A DNA stretch of 64,000 nucleotides from positions 2,077,501-2,141,500 of the forward strand of contig CAJHZI010000240.1 of the NCBI GenBank assembly GCA_905160935.1, in the 5' to 3' direction. Made by a program: the position numbers and the translations under genes. Under the pieces are notes generated by a model. It searched no databases. It was not told the DNA's origin and saw nothing but the letters and a program-made list of their open reading frames with translations. Positions 21,168-33,591 of this stretch are shown piece by piece. This stretch comes from Enchytraeus crypticus (taxonomy: Eukaryota; Annelida; Clitellata; Enchytraeida; Enchytraeidae). The first letter of the stretch is position 1, and every line of letters starts with the position of its first letter.

Positions 21168-21452
21168 ACTTAACCATCTTCAAAGGAGATTTTAACTGCG
21201 ATGGAGCGGCTGTTACACGGTGTGATTCAGTTTGCTGCTATTTCCATACTCACAAAGATCCGTAAATATACAGCAGTTGCCAACCTGTAGGCCGCTTCTT
21301 AAACTTCACTCCATACAACTAGTGATTCTAAATTCTATCATATATTCGTTTATTAGCAGAAATCTCTCATGCAGTAGAAATTATACAATAATATACAGAT
21401 CAAACAGGCAACTACTAATAAAATTTGAATTTTGTCATATAGTAACAAGTTG

Positions 21453-21504
<52 letters not shown>

Positions 21505-21552
21505 TAATGCATTGATGATGGTGATAGTAGTAGTTGTAGTAGTAGTAGTAGC

Positions 21553-21613
<61 letters not shown>

Positions 21614-22659
21614 AAACTAATAAAACTAATAATAATAATAATCCTTAGGTTTGTTGGAGAGTGACTCAGAGGCTATTCAGTCAGTGCGCCGAGGTTATAA
21701 GCCCATCTCACTGCACCGTCTCGAACAGGGAGTCCTGGGCTACAACCTCAGGGAGCGTTTCTCCGCCGCCTCTCAGCCCTGTCCTCCTAGATGCTCGAAG
21801 GCCGAGACCCTCATGGGTGCCTCCAGGGATGGTAGGAATAAATTCCATTCGAGTAGGAAGAGGTAGGTATCGAGGCTGACATTGGTCGATCTTCGGAGAA
21901 ATTTAAGCAGTCAGCCTGTCGAAGGGCTTGAAGAGTCAGAGAGTGTGGTAAAGAGAATGAATGAAATTTTCACGAACCGAACGTGGGTGACTACATATCA
22001 CAGCGACCAGAGGCGCGTTAAAACAGTGAAGGCTAAGAACTACGGGACTCACGAGAGGACAATGGAACAGAGGTCTGACGAATGCGGTGGCTCCTCTGGT
22101 ACTCTGGCTGGCTACCCCTCCTCACCCAGCCATATGTCCAGATCTCCCTGCAATCAGCGGCATGCCCCGTCCAATCCCAGTCACGCTTCCCTTCGACATT
22201 CCCTGCAGAGTTTATCACGGAATACGACAGGGGAGGCAGAGAGGAGAAGGGCGCTGGGACTTATGTCTGAACATGCAGAATCCGCTAATGGAATCGTGGA
22301 AAGGATTTATAGCGTTGCGGAAAGCGAGCCCGGTGAGTTGCAGGACACTGAATTGGAAGAGTTGAATGAACAAATTACGGGTGAACAGTTGAACCTCGAC
22401 AATGAGATCACTGACGTGTTAGGTGACGGTCGCGATGTGGTTCAGAAACACTATGTGGTCGCTGTTAGTGTCCTGACGTAACCAAAAACATGGAAAACAC
22501 TTCCACCATAATTAATGAACTGTTTCAATTCTGACTTAATATACCTAAGCCTAACATAATAATAATAATAATAATAATAAATAATTGTTATAATACTAAT
22601 AATAACAATAATATAATAATTATAATAATGAGATAGTTAAGAGATTTTATGGCAATTCG

Positions 22660-22691
<32 letters not shown>

Positions 22692-22776
22692 TATTAATAC
22701 TAAATAATAATAATAGTAATATTATTATCTTGTACTTAACCATCTTCAACGGAGATTTTAACTGCGATGAAGCAGC
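21168..22776. other. Segment bounded by a 40-bp direct repeat
   Basis: ACTTAACCATCTTCAA(A/C)GGAGATTTTAACTGCGATG lies at about 21170-21210 and again at about 22734-22773, bracketing trinucleotide runs (21440-21615) and the open region 21650-22481. This could be a duplicated target or the ends of an insertion. Confidence 0.45.
21882..22481 (+). CDS. Unidentified open reading frame in GC-richer region
   Basis: A 199-codon frame, with two shorter overlapping frames before it (from about 21651). Composition is richer in GC than the surroundings and not repetitive, with an acidic C-terminal part (GELQDTELEELNEQITGEQL). No known domain was recognised, there is no ATG (the first codon is TTG), and frames switch, so it may be an exon, a decayed gene or part of an insertion. 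Confidence 0.3.
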   Translation: MVDLRRNLSSQPVEGLEESESVVKRMNEIFTNRTWVTTYHSDQRRVKTVKAKNYGTHERTMEQRSDECGGSSGTLAGYPSSPSHMSRSPCNQRHAPSNPSHASLRHSLQSLSRNTTGEAERRRALGLMSEHAESANGIVERIYSVAESEPGELQDTELEELNEQITGEQLNLDNEITDVLGDGRDVVQKHYVVAVSVLT

Positions 22777-22945
22777 ATCAATAATAGTAATAATGATAAT
22801 AATAATAACAATAATGATATAATAATAATAATATTAATAATATTAATATTAATACAAATACTAAAAATATAATAATTAAAAATAAAAATAAAAATAATAA
22901 CAACAGTAATAACAGTAATAATAATAATAATAATAATAAGTTATT
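22555..22945. repeat. AAT-type microsatellites
   Basis: Successive ATA/AAT runs with short unique spacers. Confidence 0.9.
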
Positions 22946-23595
22946 AATGACAATAAGGTAACAAATGTAAAGTTTAAATTATTTTTTAAATTCCATTCTT
23001 AGGGGATAAAAAATGATAATAATATTAGCAATTAGCAATTATAAAACAGGTTTGATTTAGTTAAAGACGATCAGAAGAGCGTATTCTATTCTGATAGCCT
23101 TTAACTAAATCATATCTCCATTACATATTTTAACACCAGGCTCCTCTACGTCCCAGGGTATTAAAGTAACAATAACGAGTTTCATCGTAATGTTTAGAAA
23201 TAATAATTATAAATTATAGTTTCATTAAACTGCATGCCTACGTAGCAACAGATTACACTGCCAATATGAAACTGATACTATATTAGATAATTATGTATGG
23301 TTTTATATTTTTGGTAGAAAGGATGAGGGGCGCTGTAGTGAATTTGCTGCGGCATATTCACGCAGTAGCAGCGCGTATCTGTGATAAGTTGGGAAGTTTA
23401 GTTCAGTCATACAAAGTGCTACAGAGCCAGTGTTATAATAAACTGTGACTCGCTTGGATACTGCATTACTCAAATCTCTCCATGGATATATACACAGATT
23501 AGTAGGATCATCTCGATATCTTCCACATGTAGTCGATGCTTATACCATGGTAAGTTTATCTTCTCTCTCCCTCGTTAAACCTTTATTTATTTATT

Positions 23596-23648
23596 TATTC
23601 TCTCTCTCTTTATTAGTGCACTGCCTATTGGCAGGTCCATAGTAAGTT
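23596..23648 (-). mobile_element. LINE 3' end, family E
   Basis: Minus strand reads ATGGACCTGCCAATAGGCAG, TGCACTAATAAAGAGAGAG, the same terminus as at 25440-25500 and 30500-30556. Confidence 0.6.
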
Positions 23649-23723
23649 TACTCAGTGCACGTAACGCATTTCTTTTGCAGATTAGTCTGGGTGAATTGAT
23701 CTGTAGTGATGTGTGCTGTTGGG

Positions 23724-23803
23724 GACGTCCCTGACATCATCCCCATATCATCCTCATATTTGTCCGTTTCCTCATCCAAAGATGAGGAAACGGACGTTAA
23801 ACC

Positions 23804-23848
<45 letters not shown>

Positions 23849-23850
23849 TG
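23724..23850 (+). repeat. Family C module with long TTA tail
   Basis: GGGGACGTCCCTGACATCAT, GATGAGGAAACGGACGTTAA, then ACCTTTATT and about fourteen TTA units. Confidence 0.85.
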
Positions 23851-24699
23851 ATTTTTCCAGTCAGTGAAGCAGTCAATAATAAACACGGGTGCTATTCATA
23901 ACAGACGTTAAGCCTCTTACGTTTAGTTAATCTCATGTGAAACATTATAATTAAAGAAGATCATTGAATCTGAGATTTAACAATCATTTTGTGGTGTTGT
24001 CTATTTCATTTCCCCTAAGCTTGCTGCTCACCCCATTGTACACTTCGTCTCTTAGGAACGCATGCAAATGTTGACTTGTTTATTTTCATTATTCTTTTTT
24101 GTGGTAAATAAACGTGACAAGCGGATCCGAGCCAGCAAATCATATTGAACTTGCTGTAATTTAACAAATTAAATATATACTTAAAATGTATATTGAATAT
24201 ATAGTATGTAATGTTAGAGCTGATGCAGTTTAAAGTTTAGAATTGACGGCTAACTTCAACCTGCAGGCTTTGAGATAGTAACCAGCGAATAGAGGTCTCT
24301 TCGATTTCATCTTTCAACAGGCTAGGAGATAAGAATTTACTGCGGTAGCGAAAGAACTGATCTGATAGGTGCGATCAGATGTTTTGAGATGTGAATCTGA
24401 TATAATTGTAAACAGGTTTCCTCACCCATTGTCCTAAAACCAACTTAGGCCTAGTTTTGCAAAGGGTTTGCATTGTGTTCCAATCGCTTTCCAACTAATA
24501 TTATTTACACGATAGTTATACAATAGTTTCAGTGTTTCAGAATTGAGTACCTAATTCACCGACAGCTTTTGTGAGCAGTAGAGGCGACCAACGAAGGTTT
24601 TAGCTGTTATAGTTTAATAGCTTATTGTTTCTATTTTAATATGTTATATTGAGGAAATAAGGATTAATTTCCAAATTTTGGCAGGCTAGAGCAGTGTTA

Positions 24700-25195
24700 G
24701 CATGATAGTGCAGTTGTTAGCAAGCTAGTGCAGTTATTAGCAAGCTAGTACAGTTGTTAGCAAGCTAGTGCAGTTATTAGCAAGCTAGTACAGTTGTTAG
24801 CAAGCTAGTGCAGTTATTAGCAAGCTAGTACAGTTGTTAGCAAGCTGGCGAAGTTGTTAGCAAGCTGGTGAAGTTGTTAGCACGATAGTGCATCTGTTAG
24901 CAAGCTATTGCATCTGTTAGCAAGCTATTGCATCTGTTAACAAGCTATTGCATCTGTTAGCAAGCTATTGCATCTGTTAGCAAGCTATTGCATCTGTTAG
25001 CAAGCTATTGCATCTGTTAGCAAGCTATTGCAGTTGTTAGCAAGCTATTGCATCTGTTAGCAAGCTATTGCATCTGCTAACAAGCTATTGCATCTGTTAG
25101 CAAGCTATTGCATCTGTTAGCAAGCTATTGCATCTGTTAGCAAGCTATTGCATCTGTTAGCAAGCTATTGCATCTGTTAGCAAGCTATTGCAGTT
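24700..25195 (+). repeat. 20-bp minisatellite, about 25 units
   Basis: GTTAGCAAGCTATTGCATCT repeated. The first ten units are variants (GCTAGTGCAGT), the rest nearly identical, showing one-directional homogenisation. Confidence 0.93.
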
Positions 25196-25257
25196 ATAAT
25201 TGCTTTTTAGTACAATTATTCAGAATATTATCCTGACATTCTGAATGTAACTATCAC

Positions 25258-25500
25258 AGGTAATAGAAAGAAGAGCTGGATGGGTCGTATACTGAGAGGG
25301 AATGGCTGACTAAAAGAGGTATTCGAAGGAAGAATGGAAGGGGAAAGGGCTAAAGGAAGACCGAGTCTTTGGATGCTGGATGATGATCTTGTAACTAATT
25401 TGTATGTTGATATGGTGTGAAAGGCTGAGGATAGAAATATGTGGAGAAGGTATATAACATGGACCTGCCGATAGGCAGTGCACTAAGAGAGAGTCAGTAT
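25258..25500 (+). mobile_element. Non-LTR retrotransposon 3' fragment, family E
   Basis: Translates, with stops, to the C-terminal motif of many LINE reverse transcriptases: KSWMGRILRGNG, then KEVFEGRMEGERAKGRPSL and MLDD. It ends ACATGGACCTGCCG, GGCAGTGCACTAAGAGAGAG. Decayed. Confidence 0.75.
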
Positions 25501-25887
25501 GGAGCTTTAAAAAGCCTTCTTGAACTGATGCTCGGACAAATAAAAGCTGAGAGAACTGTCTAGATTCATTATGATTGATTGATTAATTCTTTCAGGTCAA
25601 ATGATTCGGTTGCTTACGATATTTGTTCAGCATCAGTTTTCAGTTCGGTCTGATATTACCGAGAGGCGAAAGTATAGGCTATAGTATTTAGCAGAAAGAA
25701 CATTCGAGAAAGAATTATGAATGAAATATGGCTACTGATAGTTTTGCGTTAGTTTTTTGTTACAAGTAATTATTGCTGCCAACCTTCACCCGTTCTGTTT
25801 AGAGTGTTATGTCAGAGATTTGAAGAGTGAACAACAGATGATGTTGAGCAAATGTTGTTGCTTCACTTTCACTGTCTAGGAGACTAT

Positions 25888-25891
<4 letters not shown>

Positions 25892-25949
<58 letters not shown>

Positions 25950-25972
25950 CTATATATATATATATATATATA
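25892..25972. repeat. TA microsatellite
   Basis: TATATA run adjoining a family A SINE. Confidence 0.93.
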
Positions 25973-25973
25973 T

Positions 25974-26122
25974 AAGCTGGTAAAGCTAAGGTTAACGTCG
26001 GTTTTCTCACTCGAAAGCGATGTCAGTGACGGGCGAGCCCAGGATTTGAACCCGGACATACTGATCCGCGGTCGAGTATCTTACCGACTTCGCCACAGGC
26101 TGCAGCCAGTGGCGAAGTCGGT
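25974..26122 (-). repeat. Family A SINE with fold-back head
   Basis: Minus-strand full copy to about 26104, followed at once by an inverted copy of its own head, so that ACCGACTTCGCCACAGGCTG meets CAGCCAGTGGCGAAGTCGGT. Confidence 0.85.
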
Positions 26123-27802
26123 ATATATATATATGTATGTATGTATATATGTATACTGTAGACTGAAGAACGAATGAAGCTAAGTTTCTATCGTATCATT
26201 TTGTAATATGGGCCGACTTTGCATAACTTCGTTTATTGACGCGCAGCTTAACCAAATTAATATTTGGTTTAATATTTCGAAATCGGCCCAACGGGCAAGA
26301 TAGGGTTAAAAAACTAAATTTCGCCACATGCCACATTTTCACCCCCAATATGGGTTGTGAATTTTTGTTTATATAGATATTCACATATTTATATTAAATA
26401 ATTTTCATTTTCACAACTTAGAGGCCTGTAGTCAAATATTTTCAAATGCTTAATTGCTTTTTCTCTTTGATAGATTTTACTTCTTGATTTACATTGAATA
26501 TACATGTAGTTTCTCACATATGCCAAAAGTTGGTTCGTTGAAGGCCTTGACTTATTACATATGTACCTCGTCTATTTTGAAACGTTGCAACATTTTCCGG
26601 CATTTCTCGGTGTATCTTTAGCGCAAGGATACAGTTTTCTGTCAGTCAGCGCTTTAGGAAAGAAGCGGTTGAATGTTTGTATGAATTTCATAAATACTTC
26701 ACGTTTCGTCGCCTGGCAGTTGAAAATAAAACACTTCCTATTGTCAAGGAGTTTAAAATCTATATTGATCATATTTTATTATATATTTACCAGTTGATGT
26801 AGTTTGTTAAAATTTCAATTTGTTGCTTGACGAATTGTTCCTTTGCGACAATCTAATTTACTATTTATTATTCAAATTAGTTTAGTACATAAAGTTGAGT
26901 CCTTCATACATATTAATTATTGCACAATACTTGTGGCGTTATGCCCCTGTCCCCATTCAAAAATGATGCCACTTACTTTATGTATCAGTTTCGAAATCTA
27001 TGACCAGAACATTTTTTTAGTTAAGTTTGGACTTCAGAACACTGTAGACTATAGATAGGATGAACATTCAGGCGTCTTATCAGAACTGCGAGAATTAAAG
27101 TAAGCCCTGGTTATACAAAACAAAACCTCACGGTTCATCACTGGGCAAGAAGCATCAGTTACTAAAAAATGAAACAGAGAAGTAAAGGAACATACAACAG
27201 GTAGACCTACTCTAGGCTTGCCTTTTACAGTGAAATCTGGAAATGGTTTATATTTTGCTTGTCGTGTGACGATATATAATAATAGAATCCTGAGGATACA
27301 ATCAGTATGTACCCATATTGATTTTATCAAGAGTTTGGTGATTAAAGAATTAAGACTACATGTATGTCTCAAGAGTTTTTGTTAGTGGATTACATTTATT
27401 TCAGTGCATTCCTATACCCTACATCAGCGGTAGAGATTGAAATTAACTTTAACAAAAAATAAAGATGTATTTAAATATTTAAATTCTAGCAGGTTATGAG
27501 ATTTTTCTCGTGTGGTTAAAACATGACATAAGGCACTTATTATAAATCTTCCGTACTTAGCTTCTTAGTTTCTTAGTTTCTGTTTATATCAGTACCTGGT
27601 AGCTTAGATATACTGGGGTAGAAATTCCCTCTTAACCTAATTAAACAGATCTACAGGGGAGTCACCATTTATTGCATTGATATACAATATTATTGGATGG
27701 ATTTTTAACAATTTGTTTATTATTTTTAACAAATGTTTTTTTTATTTTGTGAATTAGACCGTTATTGATATTGTGCCTTGAACGACATAGTTTAGCTCCG
27801 TT

Positions 27803-27946
27803 AGGCTGAAGCCAGTGGCGATGTCGGTTAGATATTTGGCCGCGGATCAGTATGTGCGGGGTTCATATCCTGGGCTCTCCCGTCACTGACATCGCTTTCA
27901 AGTGAGGAAACTGACATTAACCAGAGCTTTACCTTAGCTTTACCAC
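27803..27946 (+). repeat. Family A SINE
   Basis: Full-length plus-strand copy; AGCTTTACC is duplicated at its 3' end. Confidence 0.87.
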
Positions 27947-28339
27947 TGTCTAAAATACTATTATTTTAACCTCTAAGGCTGTCTACCTGTTGATCAAATG
28001 AAATTTAGCTATTACAAATAGAAAGGGTTGCCATGTGCTTTCAACACTATAATCAGTTGTCTCTCTTTGAAGCTATGTCGGGTCATCGTGATCTGTACTG
28101 AACGATGCTTGTTCAACATCACACGGTAATGATGGCCTGTAATTTTCTGCACGCTCGCTAAATTGGTGAATTTTATTGTTGTGTAAACCGCTAATAACTT
28201 GCTAGCGGCTCTTTATGGCCGAACTAAATTGAAAGATTTACTTTAAAGTCGAAACACTCGCTCTGACCAATTTGTACACGATAGATCTCCGTTAATCGCC
28301 GATTAAAGCACGTACAGTTGACCGGGATTGTTAATCTAA

Positions 28340-28835
28340 ATATAGTCGTTAGTCTATTAGTCTGTCGTTAGTCTATTAGTCAGTCGTTAGTCTATTAGTC
28401 AGTTGTTAGTCTATTAGTCAGTCGTTAGTCGATTAGTTAGTCTATTAGTCAGTCGTTAGTCTATTAGTTAGTCTATTAGTTAGTCGTTAGTCTATTAGTC
28501 AGTCGTTAGTCTATTAGTCAGTCGTTGGTCTATTTGTTAGTCTATTAGTCAGTCGTTAGTCTATTAGTTAGTCTACTAGTCAGTCGTTAGTCTATTAGTT
28601 AGTCTATTAGTCAGTCGTTAGTCTATTAGTTAGTCTATTAGTCAGTCGTTAGTCTATTAGTTAGTCTATTAGTCAGTCGTTAGTCTATTAGTTAGTCTAT
28701 TAGTCAGTCGTTAGTCTATTAGTTAGTCTATTAGTCAGTCGTTAGTCTATTAGTTAGTCTATTAGTCAGTCGTTAGTCTATTAGTTAGTCTATTAGTCAG
28801 TCGTTAGTCCATTAGTTAGTCTGTTAGTCTAAGTA
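28340..28835 (+). repeat. GTTAGTCTATTAGTCAGTC minisatellite
   Basis: Higher-order array: short units alternate with GTTAGTCTATTA; the later part has a regular period of about 31 bp. Confidence 0.9.
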
Positions 28836-29067
28836 TAGTCTTTACCACCCCCCCCCCCACCCTACTCTTTCCCTGGTAGGCTACTCCATTCTTCAGCATT
28901 CACCCTCAATTATCAGCAAGAGGGTGTGGGTGAGAGATAAGCTGTAAGTGATTGCAGATGTTCAGATAATACGTGATGATCCGCTGACCAGTTCAGAGAG
29001 CGAGAACAAGAAAGAGAACGGTGATGTGAAGGAGGGATAATGTATGACTCATTCCAAGTACATGTTA

Positions 29068-29200
29068 GTTGGAGCCAGTGGCGATGTCGGTAAGATATTC
29101 GACCACGGATTAGTATGTGCGGGGTTCAAATCTTGGGCTCGCCCGTCACTGACATCGCTTTCAAGTGAGGAAACTGACGTTAACATTAGCTTTACCAAGT
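29068..29200 (+). repeat. Family A SINE
   Basis: Full-length plus-strand copy, GGAGCCAGTGGCGATGTCGG to AACATTAGCTTTACCA. Confidence 0.88.
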
Positions 29201-29289
29201 CTACGCTGCAGTATACGTGTATGTGAGGTTGAGAATTACAAAGAACGAGAAAATAAAGTAGACATAGATGATAAATCAATCAATTGATC

Positions 29290-29612
29290 AATCATAATTA
29301 ATATTAGCTCTGAGTGGCACTAAGGTAGTGGCACCAATTAGTGGCACTGATCCGCTAAATAAATCTATTAATCAATCATAATTTATATTAGCTCAAAGTG
29401 GCACTAAACAAGTGGTTTCAATTAGTGGCACTGATCCAGTGACACCGTTCGAACCATTGTCTCAGTGCCACTAGTTAGTGCTACTGATTCACAGCCAGTC
29501 TGTGCCACTGGTTCTGTGACACAGTTTCTGTGCCATTCAGTGCCACTCAGTGCTACTGGTTCATTGCCACTCGGTGCCACTATTTCAGTGCCACTCGGTG
29601 CCACTGAGTTAG
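29290..29612. repeat. Short-unit repeat region (AGTGCCACTGG / CCAGTGGCACT)
   Basis: About 10-12 bp units of GTGCCACT in both orientations, with variable spacing. Confidence 0.75.
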
Positions 29613-29787
29613 CAATCAGGAGGTAGAGATAAGACGGGTCCTATGGATTAATGTCCAGCTCACTGACCGTAGAGTAAATATTTGTAAATAGTAATGAAGC
29701 TGGCGCCAGCTGTTGATAAAACTTATCCTGCTCTATGAATAGACCGCTAAAGCAGTACTTTAGACTAGGCGAAATTAGTTCTAATTT

Positions 29788-29915
29788 TAATAATAAAGGT
29801 TTAATAATAAAGGTTTAACGTCCGTTTCCTCATACAAGTATGATGTCAGGGACGTCCCTCTATCACATGTCACCACAAATCGATTCATCTCAAACGATCT
29901 GATAAACATGTGCTG
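29788..29915 (-). repeat. Family C module, long form
   Basis: Minus-strand copy with body (CAGATCGTTTGAGATGAATC), the GGGACGTCCC core and a duplicated AACCTTTATTATT tail. Confidence 0.82.
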
Positions 29916-30324
29916 AAGAGGAAGAAAAAGATCCCTAAACGGTGCCGTTCAATTGGTAAAAAACAGTGTTTTTATTTTTGGGCATATTCTGCAATTCTAA
30001 TTTAAGTTAAGTCAACTGTTAAAGAACTGTTGATTCGGTGTGGAAGCCTTGTGCCAAATTTCTCGTCATCTATTTATCTTGTCACTAGCTCGGCTTTGAT
30101 AGTGAAGGTCGCTGAGATATTGAAGTTGCAGATACATTTATTTATCTCATTACTGTGGCCTGCAACAGCTAGGCTATTAGTCTCACAGTGTGATCATTTA
30201 TAGTTTTATTAATACTGAAGAAATATATTTAGTTAATTATATTATATCAATAATTGTATTAAGAAATGTCGGATACTTGATAGGACACATTCTAAATTTA
30301 AATTAAGTCAACTGTTAAAGAATA

Positions 30325-30556
30325 TTTTCAATCCAAGGGGGGAAGGTCTATTAAAAGAGGTCATAGAAGGTAGAATGGAAGGTAAAAGAGGCAGAGACAG
30401 GCCGAGATTAGGTATGTTAGATGATTTAAAGACCCTTTAGAGATTTAAAATATGTAGACATGAAGAGGAAAGCGTAAGACAGAGAAGAGTGGAGGCGTTA
30501 AATATCATGGACCTGCTAGTAGGCAGTGCACTAAGAGAGAGAGAGAGAGAGAGAGA
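30325..30556 (+). mobile_element. Non-LTR retrotransposon 3' fragment, family E
   Basis: Reads GLLKEVIEGRMEGKRG then RDRPRLGMLDDLK, the C-terminal end of a LINE reverse transcriptase, and the same GGACCTGCTAGTAGGCAGTG, CACTAAGAGAGAG end. Confidence 0.78.
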
Positions 30557-31984
30557 GTTACTGAATGATTTTTCTTAGACCGGCGCTCATTTAGAATATT
30601 GTCGATTGGTTGGTGACTTGCTGTATAAAACTTTCATAGAAAATTGTAGATTTCTGATAAAGTATTACAATAAGTTTCTTATAGCTTTCGGTTTCACTCT
30701 GTCCTTTAATGTTGACGTTCATCAAATATTCTTGATTATCAGAGATTGATGAGTGTCAGAACGCCATACTCTTGAGTAATTTATTTGACTGTTAGATGTT
30801 GTTATCTATCATGGCTTGTTGTCTGTCAGAGCTTGTTGTCTGTCAGGTTTTGTTGTCTGTCAGGATATGTTGTCTGTCAGGTTTTGTTGTCTGTCAGGTT
30901 TTGGTGAATGGGCTTCTTTTTTGCTAAAGTCTTAACATGTTTGAACCTTTCTGTTTTCAACTCTCGACTTTTGCTGCACAGTTGCTTTCGTTTTGTCTGA
31001 ATTACATCAAGATGCTGTATAAGATGAATATTCGAAAATTCTCTTAAGTGGCATCAATCGATTTTCGTCGCTTCATTAAGTTAAATCTATATTTGACGTT
31101 TTATAAAACTGTAGTGGTCTCTTGGTTGAATCTGGGAGAAATATATTAGCCTATTAAGAGTGTCGACTAAAACTAGTCAATAGCTGGAGTAGTTTATAAA
31201 ACTTCGACTTGAGCAAACGGGAGACAGTAAAGATTATCTTAATAAATTAAGTTTAGTAAAGTAAATAAAACAGCTTGTTAGCTTTTGTAGGTAGTTAATT
31301 GATCTGTTAAACGTTCGAACGACTTCAATAATTGTGCGTCTAGACAGATGGCGTATTTACTGTGCTCCATTACAAGGTAACGATTTAAATTAAGCAGTAA
31401 ATTAAAATTGGACTTAGTCAGTAAATGTTATTTATATTAATCATATGTTTTCTAGATCTCTCTTTTACAACATAACTAACAACATAACATAACCAACATA
31501 ATCTTTCTCTTCTTAAGCAACATAAACAACATTAGTAATTGTAGGAATTAAATATGAAATATTGAAATGTAGGATTAAAGTGGCAATGTAATGACTGCAA
31601 TGAGGTGAATAACAATAGTCTAATTCAAAGCTTATAATATTTAAGAAAAGTCTTACGTTAGTAATAAACTCATGAACCGTTAGTAACAATGAACGTTAGT
31701 AACAATGTTAACAAACGTAACTGTATTAGCAATGCTAAAGTATTTAATCTCTACATGCATCATTGTCTTAGAATTTCCGTGGCAGTGTAAGTTGTTAAAT
31801 TTTAAACAGTTACATTTTTCCTATTGTTAAAGCTAAATTTGTCTGTCAATTTCATGTAGACCCTAATTATAGTATGTTCTGGTTTAATGAATGTCCATTC
31901 ATAGCATTTTAATTAATTAAATGTCTGCGATTGTAATTGTGAGAATCGCGTCACTGGTGATCGCTTCAGAAAACGGAAACGGGC

Positions 31985-32286
31985 GCCAAAACCACTTCTT
32001 TATCATAGCTGCCTCTGAGCTAAATCTTTATCGTAGCTGCCTCTAAACTACATCTTTATCGTAGCCGCCTCTAAGCTACATCTTTATCATAGCTGCCTCT
32101 GAGCTAAATCTTTATCGTAGCTGCCTCTAAACTACATCTTTATCGTAGCCGCCTCTAAGCTACATCTTTATCATAGCTGCCTCTGAGCTAAATCTTTATC
32201 GTAGCTGCCTCTAAACTACATCTTTATCGTAGCCGCCTCTAAGCTACATCTTTATCGTAGCTTCCTCTAAGCTACATCTTTATAGA
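31985..32286 (+). repeat. About 28-bp minisatellite
   Basis: Repeats of CATCTTTATCGTAGCTGCCT, CTAAGCTA with three alternating variants. Confidence 0.9.
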
Positions 32287-33075
32287 GGTAGCTGGTTGGC
32301 ATAGGTTTTGTATTATTTTGAAGAAAAACCATTTTCATGACAATTCTCCTATGTCATGAGCTCATTTTATGAATCTCTAAGGCAGTAGAAATAAAGTCCA
32401 TTTATTTAACGTTCGTGTCGTAGCAAAGCACACGAACAGCGGAGTAGATGATATAATTCGTTTTAAATTTCATTTAATCGTCGACAGATTTAACTATGCC
32501 TGCGATTTCGTTCAGCGCCCGAAGCGTTTCAGTGCATTGGAGGAATAACCAGCTAAAAGTAACAGAGGTTTCTGCAGTCGAACTTTCGTTTGTTCTTTCG
32601 TTCACGAATTTCTTCATTCATTCATTCATTCACTCATTCACTAATTCATTCATTCATAAATTTAATAATTCGCTCATTCATTCAATTTTTCTTACTTGAA
32701 ATAAATGTATAATGAATAAGTCCACTTGAAAAGTGCCGATAACCTGTCTGTTCTTGTAACATAATCTCTTCTTAAGATAATGTTTTTTAAACCAAATTAT
32801 TATCATCAGATCAACAACGAACAACAACTGCAACACATTCAGAGTGCTACAGTCGTCCATGACAGCGTCTAAAACTGTAAAACAACAACAACAACGGTAT
32901 CATCGGTTTGGTTTCTGAGAGCGGACTACTGTGTGCGAAGTTCAAATATTCAGCTAGCGCTTTTCATTGATGTCCTCCTGAGATAAAAAAAGTGAAATTA
33001 CTGCATAGGTTTCTTTTTTAAAATATCTTTCTAATCGTGCGTGAACTTGTTATGAGATTACTTTTATTGAGTAAT

Positions 33076-33157
33076 GAAAGAGACGTCCCTGACATTGCCT
33101 TATGGCGAGGAGCCGGACGTTAAATTCTTATTGATTAATTGATTGATTGAATTTCCA
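33076..33157 (+). repeat. Family C module with ATTG tail
   Basis: AGACGTCCCTGACATTGCC, GGCGAGGAGCCGGACGTTAA and a GATT repeat tail: the likely source of the GATT microsatellites. Confidence 0.8.
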
Positions 33158-33558
33158 TTGCGTTCTTCATTCTGATGTTTTCTCTACTGGCAAGAGAGGC
33201 TAAACTGACCGATCCAATTAGACTCTGGTCACTTCACTCGCGGCCCTGCCGTCAGGCTGTCAGGTTGTGTATTACAAGCGAGCTTTTGAAGTCAGGTCGG
33301 GTTTCATTCGGACGATTCTACCTTCGTGAAATCATTAACAGTATGACAGCTTAAGACCTCAGAGCGGCGAACTGATGAATTGATTGAAGCCTCTAGGTCG
33401 CTGTTGTAGTTTGGAGGTAGCGCTTGTGGACTAGTGGTAACGTGTTTATAGATTATTTTAAGTTTTACTATTTTAAGGGTTGGTTTAAGAGTTAGGTGAT
33501 AGGGTAAGGTTTATAATTAGGGTTAGGGGTTAGTGTAATCACTTTCGCTCACTCTATT

Positions 33559-33591
<33 letters not shown>

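Noticed and set aside
24700..25195. CRISPR-like regular array
   Set aside because: Units are contiguous with no unique spacers, and the DNA is from an animal with introns.
26572..27372. Minus-strand open frames near 26572-26772 and 27049-27372
   Set aside because: No recognised domain, no good splice frame; kept only as unexplained sequence.
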